64,000 nt of DNA from NCBI RefSeq assembly GCF_041346945.1, contig NZ_CP166850.1, positions 1,302,001-1,366,000 of the forward strand, in the 5' to 3' direction. The notes below the pieces were generated by a model. The model did no database searches, had not been told where the DNA came from, and saw only the letters and a list, made by a program, of their open reading frames with translations. The position numbers and the translations under genes are program-made. This DNA is from Amycolatopsis sp. cg9. Its GTDB lineage: Bacteria > Actinomycetota > Actinomycetes > Mycobacteriales > Pseudonocardiaceae. Shown piece after piece: positions 26,543 through 33,814 of the stretch. The first letter of the stretch is position 1; each line of letters opens with the position of its first letter.

Positions 26543-26614
26543 GGCGGCACAGTCCATCACGTCCCGTTCGGCGGCGTGTGCAAGCCCCTCCTCCGGGGTA
26601 ACGTGGGAGTGACC

Positions 26615-27019
26615 ATGACGGACGCCGCAGCTGCTTCGCAGCCTCCCGAAGAGTCGCGGTTCCATGCCTTCCGCCAGGCCGAAGACCTGGTAACGCGCCG
26701 CCGTCCGCTGGACGCGCTGAAGGTGCTGCAGCCCCTGCTGGAGTCCGAGGACGACAAGCCGTCGGTCCACCTGCTGGCCGGGCGCGCGTACTTCCACTCC
26801 GCGCAGTTGCGGCGGGCCGAGCAGGCGTTCACCCGGGTGCTGGAACTGGATCCGACCGACCACTACGCACGGTTCATCCTGGGCCGGACCCTGCAGCGCC
26901 TCGGCCGGTTCGTCGAGGCGCTGGCCCAGATCCGGATGGCGTCGGCGATGAACCCGGTCCCCGAGTACCTCGAAGCGGCCAACGAGGTCAAGGCGCGCAT
27001 CGCGCTGCGCGAATCCTGA
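26615..27019 (+). CDS. TPR-repeat protein
   Basis: The protein has 134 residues with three helix pairs of TPR type (about 20-125), for example VHLLAGRAYFHSAQLRRAEQ and YARFILGRTLQRLGRFVEAL. It is cytoplasmic and probably a protein-protein adaptor. ATG at 26615 follows GGGAG by 5 nt; a GTG at 26609 is possible. Confidence 0.8.
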   Translation: MTDAAAASQPPEESRFHAFRQAEDLVTRRRPLDALKVLQPLLESEDDKPSVHLLAGRAYFHSAQLRRAEQAFTRVLELDPTDHYARFILGRTLQRLGRFVEALAQIRMASAMNPVPEYLEAANEVKARIALRES

Positions 27020-27154
27020 GCGACCACGGGCACCAGGGCCGTTCGGCCCGCGGCCGGTCAGACTTTCGGCCGATCAGCGCGGGCCCGTCGGCCGATCCGC
27101 GGACCCCCTCCCGGCGGCGAAGCTGGTTCCAGACCGAAACCGGGAGGAACCGAA

Positions 27155-27247
27155 ATGTCGATCTTCACCACGTTGGGTGCTTACGCCGGGGTGCTGCTGC
27201 TGGTGCTGATGGCCGTCACGCCGTTCTTCGCCGACCGCGAGCTCTAG
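27155..27247 (+). CDS. 30-residue single-span membrane protein
   Basis: ATG at 27155 follows a strong ribosome site (GGGAGGAA, about 5-nt spacing). The product starts MSIFTTLGAYAG, has a hydrophobic span VLLLVLMAVTPFF and ends ADREL. The TAG stop overlaps the stop of the convergent gene by two bases. GC-rich third positions support coding. Size and shape recall accessory subunits such as KdpF, but no kdp gene is near. The gap 27020-27154 otherwise holds only a GGGCCG/CGGCCC mini-hairpin and a repeated TCGGCCGATC. Confidence 0.65.
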   Translation: MSIFTTLGAYAGVLLLVLMAVTPFFADREL

Positions 27248-28089
27248 GGCGCGACACTCGCTTCGGCGTAGGCGTCGGCCGCGCTGAAGACGTCCTGCGC
27301 GTACGCGACCGCCTGGTTGTAGAACAGGATCGCGCGCCACCAGCCGGCCGGGGTGCCGAGGTCGTCGCCGCCCGAGCACAGGAAGCGGGCCGCCGTGAAG
27401 GCCGCGTCGTCGACGTTCTGCGGGTCCGGCGCGCCACCGTCGCCGTTCGCCCGCTCCTGGTACTTCTTCCACGTCGACGGCAGGAACTGCATCGGGCCGA
27501 TCGCGTGGTCCCACGACTTGTCGCCGTCGAGCTTGCCGCCGTCGGAGTCGTGCACCGCCGGGACCCCCGGCGAACCGTCGAGGGGCGGCCCGACCACCGG
27601 TTTCACCAGGCGGCCGCTCGCGCTGATCGCCGAGAGGTCGAAGTCGCCGCGCTCGGTCTCGACCCGGCCGATGCCGGCGAGGGTCGCCCACGAGAGGTGG
27701 CACGTCGGCTTCTGGCGCTGCATCCACATCTCCGCCCGGCCGTACGCGGCGAGCACGCGCGCCGGGATGTGCGTCTTGCCCGCGACGCGGGTCGCCCACG
27801 CGTCCAGCTCGGCCTGGTCCGACACCTGGGGCCGGTCGACCGGGGCGGCGAGCCCGGCTCGCGGCGCTTCGGCGCCGGGCTGCGGGCGCTGCTCCGGGAT
27901 GGCCAGCGCGGGCTGGACGGCCGGCGGTGCGGCGGGTTCGTCCGGGTTCTGGACACCGATGGTGACCACCAGGACCACCCCGGTGACCACCAGGCCCAGC
28001 GAAAGCGCGATCCGGCCGACGTACCGCCTGGGCGGGCCGCCCGGGGGCGACGACGGAGGCGTGACGGTCGGCTGAGCGGTTTCGGCCAC
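27244..28089 (-). CDS. LpqU-like lytic transglycosylase
   Basis: The protein has 281 residues: a Pro-rich cytoplasmic arm, a transmembrane helix at about 25-45, a Pro/Ala linker, then an SLT domain with TLAGIGRVETERGDF (catalytic Glu), AIGPMQFLPSTWKKY and FYNQAVAYAQDV. It is a paralogue of the 22309-23481 product without the Thr/Pro tail. Its place between eno and mazG matches M. tuberculosis lpqU, but it is anchored by a helix and not by a lipobox. GTG at 28089. Confidence 0.85.
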   Translation of the reverse strand: MAETAQPTVTPPSSPPGGPPRRYVGRIALSLGLVVTGVVLVVTIGVQNPDEPAAPPAVQPALAIPEQRPQPGAEAPRAGLAAPVDRPQVSDQAELDAWATRVAGKTHIPARVLAAYGRAEMWMQRQKPTCHLSWATLAGIGRVETERGDFDLSAISASGRLVKPVVGPPLDGSPGVPAVHDSDGGKLDGDKSWDHAIGPMQFLPSTWKKYQERANGDGGAPDPQNVDDAAFTAARFLCSGGDDLGTPAGWWRAILFYNQAVAYAQDVFSAADAYAEASVAP

Positions 28090-28218
28090 CCGATCAGGTT
28101 ACGGAGCCACTCAAGAGGGACCCCCGGGCGCCTGACCAGGCAAGCGGAGGGTAAAAACGAGGCCGCTGCCAGCGACGTCACAAAATTCGTTATCGAGTCG
28201 ACGCGCAAGGCCCTGACC

Positions 28219-28237
28219 TGCGGTTACCCTAACCTAA
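28219..28237. promoter_or_regulatory. IdeR/DtxR-type iron box 1
   Basis: Matches the palindromic iron-box consensus TTAGGTTAGGCTAACCTAA at 15 of 19 positions, with a perfect right half (CTAACCTAA). It lies 124 bp upstream of efeU. No gene is seen in 28090-28360. Confidence 0.55.
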
Positions 28238-28301
28238 CTTCGCGGTCGAGTCCCTTTTGCCCGATTGCATCGTTTCGAGCCGACGGCCGCCCGCTGGACT
28301 T

Positions 28302-28320
28302 ACAGGTGAGCCTTACCTAA
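28302..28320. promoter_or_regulatory. IdeR/DtxR-type iron box 2
   Basis: On the minus strand it reads TTAGGTAAGGCTCACCTGT, 15 of 19 matches to the iron-box consensus. It lies 41 bp upstream of the efeU start. Two boxes ahead of an iron-uptake operon suggest repression when iron is plentiful. Confidence 0.65.
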
Positions 28321-28360
28321 AAACTTCCTGGAGCCAGCAGAACCCAGGGAGGCGGAACCG

Positions 28361-29206
28361 GTGTTGTTCTCGAGCGCGCTGATCGGGCTGCGGGAAGGCC
28401 TGGAGGCCGCGCTGGTCGTCAGCATCCTCGTGGCCTTCCTCGTGAAGACCGAGCGGCGGCACGCGCTGCGCTGGGTGTGGCCCGGCGTCGGCGCCGCGGT
28501 GCTGCTGTCGGTCGCCGTCGGCGCGATCCTCACCTACACGACCGCGCAGCTGTCGTTCGAGCACCAGGAGCTGCTCGGCGGGAGCCTGTCGATCGTCGCC
28601 GTCGTGTTCGTCACCGCGATGATCTTCTGGATGCGCAAGGCGTCGAAGAGCATCGCCGCCGAGCTGCGCGGGAAGATGGACGACGCGCTCGACGTCGGCC
28701 CGGCGGCCGTGCTGCTGCTGTCGTTCCTCGCGGTCGGGCGCGAAGGGCTGGAGACCGCGGTGTTCTTCTACTCCGCCGTCCAGACCGCGCAGTCGGACAC
28801 CGTGCAGCCGCTGATCGGCTTCGCCATCGGCATCGCGGCCGCCGTCGTGCTCGCCTGGCTGCTCTACAAGGGCGCCGTCCGGTTCAACCTGGGCAAGTTC
28901 TTCACGATCACCGGCGTCCTGCTCGTGTTCGTCGCCGCCGGCGTGCTCGGCTACGGCCTGCACGACCTGCAGGAGGCCGCGTTCCTGCCGGGCATCGGCA
29001 CCCTCGCCTTCGACGCTTCGGCCACGCTGCCCGAGACGTCCTGGTACGGCGCCCTGCTGAAGGGCATCTTCAACTATTCGCAGCAGACGACCGTGCTGCA
29101 GGCCGTCGCGTGGGTCGCCTACGTCGCCATCGTGCTGCCCCTGTTCCTCAAGCCCAGCAAGAAGACCGCGCCGGCGCCCGCCGCCGCGGCCGCCTCGAAG
29201 GAGTGA
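28361..29206 (+). CDS. efeU: FTR1-family iron permease EfeU
   Basis: The protein has 281 residues and about seven transmembrane helices. Two REGLE motifs (residues about 11-15 and near 128) provide the Glu ligands for iron passage. In E. coli, EfeU imports ferrous iron with EfeO and EfeB at low pH. GTG at 28361. First gene of the operon, with iron boxes upstream. Confidence 0.95.
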   Translation: MLFSSALIGLREGLEAALVVSILVAFLVKTERRHALRWVWPGVGAAVLLSVAVGAILTYTTAQLSFEHQELLGGSLSIVAVVFVTAMIFWMRKASKSIAAELRGKMDDALDVGPAAVLLLSFLAVGREGLETAVFFYSAVQTAQSDTVQPLIGFAIGIAAAVVLAWLLYKGAVRFNLGKFFTITGVLLVFVAAGVLGYGLHDLQEAAFLPGIGTLAFDASATLPETSWYGALLKGIFNYSQQTTVLQAVAWVAYVAIVLPLFLKPSKKTAPAPAAAAASKE

Positions 29207-29208
29207 CC

Positions 29209-30348
29209 GTGCGCAAGACCACCCCGCTGGCCGTCGTGGCCGGCGCCGCCGCCCTGGTGGCGCTGTCCGCCTGCGACAGCAAGAGCGACACCGCGGGTGC
29301 CGCGGCGGCAGGCGGCCCGATCAAGGTGTCGGCGTCCGACACCGCCTGCGAGGTCTCCGCCACCACCGCCGGCGCGGGCAACGTGACCTTCGAGATCACC
29401 AACAAGGGCACCAAGGTCACCGAGTTCTACCTCTACGCCGAGGGTGACCGGATCATGGGCGAGGTCGAGAACATCGCGCCCGGGCTGAACCGCCGGCTGA
29501 TCGTCGAGGTCGCCGACGCCGGCAAGTACCAGACCGCGTGCAAGCCGGGCATGGCGGGCAACGGCATCCGCGGCGACTTCACCGTCACCGGCGGCGTCGC
29601 CAAGCAGAACAACACCGACGCGCAGAAGGCGCAGGCCACCAAGAGCTACGCCGACTACATCGCGAACAACACCGCCGCGCTGCAGGAGGAAACCGGCAAG
29701 TTCGCCGACCTCGTGAAGGCGGGCAAGGTCGACGAGGCGAAGGCCGCGTACGCGCGCACCCGCGTCTACTACGAGCGGATCGAGCCGGTGGCCGAGAAGT
29801 TCGGCGACCTGGACCCGGCCATCGACGTCCGCGAGGCCGACCTCGAACCGGGCCAGCAGTTCACCGGGTTCCACCGGCTGGAGAAGGACCTGTTCAAGAC
29901 CGGCCTGCAGGCGGACAGCGGCCAGATCGCCGACAAGCTGGTGACCGACGTCAAGGACCTGGTCGCCAAGTCCAAGACCCTGGAACTGTCCGCTTTGGAC
30001 CTCGCGAACGGCGCGAAGGGCCTGCTCGACGAGGTCGCGACCGGCAAGATCACCGGCGAGGAGGAGACCTTCTCGCACACCGACCTCTGGGACTTCCAGG
30101 CCAACCTGGACGGGTCGAAGGGCGCGATCACCTCGCTGCGGCCGATCCTGCAGGCGAAGGACCCCGCCCTCACGTCCACTTTGGACAAGGAGTTCGCGAA
30201 CGTCCAGGGACTGCTGGACAAGCAGCGCGCCGGTGACGGCTTCAAGCTCTACACCGAGCTGTCCCAGGACCAGGTCAAGGAGTTCGCCTCGGCCGTCGAC
30301 GCGCTGAGCGAGCCGCTGAGCAAGGTTGCGGAGGTCGTCTCGAAGTGA
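29209..30348 (+). CDS. efeO: EfeO iron-binding lipoprotein
   Basis: The protein has 379 residues. Lipoprotein signal with lipobox LSAC; a cupredoxin-like domain (about 35-130) and a C-terminal imelysin/M75-like helical domain carrying HRLE in TGFHRLEKDLF, a typical iron-site motif. GTG at 29209, two bases after the efeU stop, with AAGGAG upstream. It delivers iron to EfeU at the outer face of the membrane. Confidence 0.95.
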   Translation: MRKTTPLAVVAGAAALVALSACDSKSDTAGAAAAGGPIKVSASDTACEVSATTAGAGNVTFEITNKGTKVTEFYLYAEGDRIMGEVENIAPGLNRRLIVEVADAGKYQTACKPGMAGNGIRGDFTVTGGVAKQNNTDAQKAQATKSYADYIANNTAALQEETGKFADLVKAGKVDEAKAAYARTRVYYERIEPVAEKFGDLDPAIDVREADLEPGQQFTGFHRLEKDLFKTGLQADSGQIADKLVTDVKDLVAKSKTLELSALDLANGAKGLLDEVATGKITGEEETFSHTDLWDFQANLDGSKGAITSLRPILQAKDPALTSTLDKEFANVQGLLDKQRAGDGFKLYTELSQDQVKEFASAVDALSEPLSKVAEVVSK

Positions 30349-31604
30349 CGTCGGCAGAGGGCACGCGGGTTTCGCGGCGGAAGCTGTTCGGCCTGGCGGG
30401 CGCGGGGGTCGCGCTCGCGGGGGCGGGAGCCGCCGCCGGCATCGGGATCGACAAGGCGACGAGCGGCAGCGCCGAGGCGTCGGTGAACACCGTCGACTTC
30501 CACGGCGAGCACCAGGCGGGGATCGTCACGCCGACGCAGGCGAACCTGCACTTCGCGGCCCTCGACGTGACCACGAAAGACCGCGAGAAGCTGCGTCAGC
30601 TGTTGAAGACGTGGACCGACGCGGCCCGCCGGATGACCGCCGGTCAGGAGGTCGTGGCGGGCGGCGCGATCGACGGCGGCCAGTACGCCCCGCCCGGCGA
30701 CACCGGCGAGGCGCTCGACCTGCCGGCGGCGAACCTGACGCTGACCATCGGCTTCGGCCCGTCGCTGTTCGACGGCCGGTTCGGCCTGGCAGGCAAGCGG
30801 CCGCCGCAGCTGATCGACCTGCCGCTGTTCCCGAAGGACAAGCTCGACCCGGCCCGCAGCGGCGGCGACCTGTGCATCCAGGCCTGCGCGGACGACCCGC
30901 AGGTGGCGGTGCACGCGGTCCGCAACCTGGTGCGCCTCGGCTTCGGCGTCACCGAGGTCCGCTGGTCGCAGCTCGGTTTCGGCCGCAGCTCGTCGACGTC
31001 GCGGGCGCAGGCGACGCCGCGGAACCTGTTCGGCTTCAAGGACGGCACGAACAACATCAAGTCCGAGGACACCGACATCCTGCGCGACCAGGTGTGGGCC
31101 GAGGCCGGCGACGGCCAGGCCTGGATGGCCGGCGGTTCGTACCTGGTCGCGCGCCGGATCCGGATGCACATCGAGACGTGGGACCGCGAGTCCCTCGACG
31201 GCCAGCAGCAGATCGTCGGCCGCACGAAGGGCACCGGCGCCCCGCTCGGCCAAGCCGCGGAGTTCGACGAGCTGGACCTGGAGGTCGGCGGCGCGGGCGG
31301 CGAGAAGGTGATCGCGGCGGACGCCCATGTCCGGCTGGCCTCGCACCAGGCCCTGAAGGGCGTCCGGATCCTGCGCCGCGGCTACAACTTCGTCGACGGC
31401 TCCGACGGCGTCGGGCACCTGGAGGCGGGGCTGTTCTTCCTGGCGTTCAACCGGGACACGCGCACGCAGTACGTGCCGATGCAGCAGGCGCTGTCGTCGA
31501 AGGACGCGATGATGGAGTACGTCCAGCACACCGGTTCGGCGCACTTCGCGGTCCCGCCGGGCGTGACCCGCGAGTCGAGCTGGGCGGACGCCCTCTTTTC
31601 CTAA
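30345..31604 (+). CDS. efeB: EfeB, Tat-exported DyP-type haem peroxidase
   Basis: The protein has 419 residues. The Tat signal has SRRKLFG followed by an Ala/Gly-rich helix. The DyP motif FGFKDGTNN (GxxDG) is present, as is the haem-ligand region RIRMHIETWDRES. The GTG start overlaps the efeO stop as GTGA. In EfeUOB, EfeB acts at the cell surface in iron acquisition. Confidence 0.95.
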   Translation: MTSAEGTRVSRRKLFGLAGAGVALAGAGAAAGIGIDKATSGSAEASVNTVDFHGEHQAGIVTPTQANLHFAALDVTTKDREKLRQLLKTWTDAARRMTAGQEVVAGGAIDGGQYAPPGDTGEALDLPAANLTLTIGFGPSLFDGRFGLAGKRPPQLIDLPLFPKDKLDPARSGGDLCIQACADDPQVAVHAVRNLVRLGFGVTEVRWSQLGFGRSSSTSRAQATPRNLFGFKDGTNNIKSEDTDILRDQVWAEAGDGQAWMAGGSYLVARRIRMHIETWDRESLDGQQQIVGRTKGTGAPLGQAAEFDELDLEVGGAGGEKVIAADAHVRLASHQALKGVRILRRGYNFVDGSDGVGHLEAGLFFLAFNRDTRTQYVPMQQALSSKDAMMEYVQHTGSAHFAVPPGVTRESSWADALFS

Positions 31605-31622
31605 GGTATTTAGGCTGAGCTA

Positions 31623-31647
31623 CACTCCCTTTAGGCAAGAGGGAGTG
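31623..31647. promoter_or_regulatory. Inverted repeat upstream of the TetR gene
   Basis: CACTCCCT (31623-31630) and AGGGAGTG (31640-31647) flank 9 bp and end 5 bp before the TetR ATG, overlapping its ribosome site and following a TACACT -10 candidate (31621-31626). A TTTAGGC sequence occurs on both sides of that element. This is the usual place for TetR autoregulation. Confidence 0.45.
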
Positions 31648-31652
31648 AGTTC

Positions 31653-32222
31653 ATGGTTCGAGCCGGGCTGACCACGGAGCGCGTCGTGCGCGCCGGCGCG
31701 GAGCTGGCCGACGAGGCCGGCTTCGACAGCGTGACGCCGTCGGAGCTCGCGCGGCGCTTCGGCGTCAAGGTCGCGAGCCTGTATTCGCACGTCAAGAACG
31801 CGCACGACCTGCGGACGAGGATCGCGCTGCTCGCACTGGACGAGCTCGCCGACCGCGCCGCCGCCGCGCTGGCGGGGCGGGCGGGCAAGGACGCGCTCGT
31901 GGCCTTCGCCGACGTCTACCGCGACTACGCCCGGGAACACCCCGGCCGCTACGCCGCCACGCGGTTCCGGCTCAACCCGGAAACCGCCGCCGCGAGCGCC
32001 GGGCCCCGCCACGCCGAGATGATGCGCGCGATCCTGCGCGGCTACGCCGTGACCGGCCCGGACGAGACGCACGCCGTGCGCCTGCTGGGCAGCGTCTTCC
32101 ACGGGTACGTCGACCTGGAGGCGCACGGCGGGTTCGACCACAGCTCGCCGCCCTCGCCGGAGTCCTGGAACCGGATCCTCACGGTGCTCGACACCGTGCT
32201 TCGCGATTGGCCCACCGCATGA
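31653..32222 (+). CDS. TetR-family regulator
   Basis: The protein has 189 residues. N-terminal HTH (about 8-55) reads VTPSELARRFGVKVASLYSHVKN; the C-terminal ligand domain is of the WHG type (HAVRLLGSVFHGYVDLE). ATG at 31653. The stop overlaps the start of the SGNH hydrolase gene as ATGA, so it probably controls that operon. The ligand is not deducible. Confidence 0.88.
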   Translation: MVRAGLTTERVVRAGAELADEAGFDSVTPSELARRFGVKVASLYSHVKNAHDLRTRIALLALDELADRAAAALAGRAGKDALVAFADVYRDYAREHPGRYAATRFRLNPETAAASAGPRHAEMMRAILRGYAVTGPDETHAVRLLGSVFHGYVDLEAHGGFDHSSPPSPESWNRILTVLDTVLRDWPTA

Positions 32223-33383
32223 TCACCACCCCGCTGACCGCCGGCCTCGTCCGCGGCGCCGTCGAACTCGAGCGGACCGGGCGCGGCCTCGCCCCGCACC
32301 GGCTGCCCGCCCGGGCCCGCGCGCAGAACACCGACCCGCGCCTGGCCGTCGCCGAAGCGCAGCCCGCCGGTGTGCGGGTGCGGTTCCGGACCAGCGCCGA
32401 CGTCGTCGAACTCGAGACGGTGCCGACCAAGCTCGTCTACACCGGGGCGCCGCCGCGGCCGGACGGGGTGTACGACCTGGTCGTCGACGGCGAGCTCGTC
32501 GCGCAGGCGAGCGTGGCCGGCGGCGCCACGCTGACCGTCGACCCGCGCACCGGCGCCGGCGAACACCGCGACGGCCCGGCCGGCACCGTGCGGTTCGACG
32601 GGCTGGGCGCGCGCCCGAAGGACGTCGAGATCTGGTTGCCGCACCACGAGATCACCGAACTCCTCGCCCTGCGCACCGACGCTCCCGTCGAGGCACTGCC
32701 CGAGCGCCGGGTGTGGCTGCACCACGGCAGTTCGATCAGCCAGGGCTCGAACGCCGCGAGCCCGGCCGGCACCTGGCCCGCGCTGGCCGCCACCGCGGCC
32801 GGCGCTGGCCGCCACCGCGGCCGGCGTCGAGCTGGTGAACCTCGGGTTCGGCGGCAACGCGCTGCTCGACCCGTTCACCGCCCGCGCGCTGCGCGACACC
32901 CCCGCCGACCTGATCAGCGTCAAGCTCGGCATCAACGTCGTCAACGGCGACGTCATGCGCCTGCGCGCGTTCGGCCCGGCCGTGCACGGCTTCCTCGACA
33001 CCATCCGCGAAGGCCACCCGGACACGCCGCTGGTCGTCGTCTCCCCGCTGTACTGCCCGATCCACGAGCGGACGCCGGGGCCGGGCGACTTCGACCACGA
33101 GGCGCTGGCCGCCGGCGAGGTCCGGTTCCGGGCGACCGGGGACCCCGCCGAGCGGGCCGCGGGCAAGCTGACCCTGGAGGTCGTCCGGGCGGAGCTGGCC
33201 CGGATCGTCGCGCGGCGGCAGGCCGAGGACGCGAACCTGCGCTACCTCGACGGCCTCGAGCTGTACGGCGAAGCCGACTTCGCCGAGTTCCCGTTGCCGG
33301 ACGCCCTCCACCCGAGTCCCGCGGCCCACCGCCGGATCGGCGCGCGGTTCGCCGAGCTGGTCCTTGACTTCAAGGGAGCTTGA
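32219..33383 (+). pseudogene. SGNH/GDSL-family hydrolase broken by a 22-bp duplication
   Basis: The first part (32219 to about 32800) encodes a jelly-roll-like N-terminal domain and the start of an SGNH domain (HHGSSISQGSNAAS, block I Ser). The rest continues in another frame from about 32824: NLGFGGNALLDPF (block II), VKLGINVVNGD (block III) and DALHPSPAAH (catalytic Asp and His). Removing one copy of the duplication at 32780-32823 restores 380 codons reading WPALAATAAGVELVNLGF. As written the gene makes a truncated protein lacking blocks II-V. Recent mutation, reversible slippage or a sequencing error are all possible. Confidence 0.88.
32780..32823 (+). repeat. Perfect tandem duplication of 22 bp
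   Basis: Two identical units, 32780-32801 and 32802-32823, inside the SGNH hydrolase gene. Since 22 is not a multiple of three, the duplication shifts the frame. Confidence 0.95.
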
Positions 33384-33400
33384 AGTCCGAGACTGGCCGC

Positions 33401-33811
33401 ATGTTCACGGACGCAGAACTCGCCTACCTCGCCTCGCAGCCGCTCGGCCGCCTCGCCACCCGCCAGCCGAACGGGACGCTGCAGGCCAACCCCGTCGGCT
33501 TCCGCTACAACCCGGACGAGAAGACCGTCGACGTCACCGGGCACAACCTGCGGAACAGCAAGAAGTTCCGCAACATCGCGACCGACGACCACGTCGCCTT
33601 CGTCGTCGACGACCTCCCGTCGACGAACCCGTGGCGCGTGCGGTGCCTGGAGATCCGCGGCCGCGCCGAAGCGCTGACCGGCGTCAACCTGCCGGACAAC
33701 CACTTCGACGACGCCGTGATCCGCATCCACCCGGAGCGCATCCTCGCGTTCGGCGTCGAGGACTGGGACCGCGAGCCGCTGGAGCTCGAGACGAACATCC
33801 GGAACGTCTGA
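33401..33811 (+). CDS. PPOX-class F420-dependent enzyme
   Basis: The protein has 136 residues, a flavin-reductase-like split barrel: FTDAELAYLASQPLGRLATR, NPVGFRYNPDEKTVDV, FVVDDLPSTNPWRVRCLEIR and IRIHPERILAFGV. Such actinobacterial proteins bind deazaflavin F420 or flavin. I prefer ATG 33401, where family similarity begins; a TTG at 33380 overlaps the hydrolase stop as TTGA and would couple it to that gene. Confidence 0.85.
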   Translation: MFTDAELAYLASQPLGRLATRQPNGTLQANPVGFRYNPDEKTVDVTGHNLRNSKKFRNIATDDHVAFVVDDLPSTNPWRVRCLEIRGRAEALTGVNLPDNHFDDAVIRIHPERILAFGVEDWDREPLELETNIRNV

Positions 33812-33814
33812 GCG

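Noticed and set aside
27020..27154. Regulatory RNA downstream of the TPR gene
   Set aside because: It has only a 6-bp hairpin and a repeated TCGGCCGATC; not enough structure to support an RNA gene.
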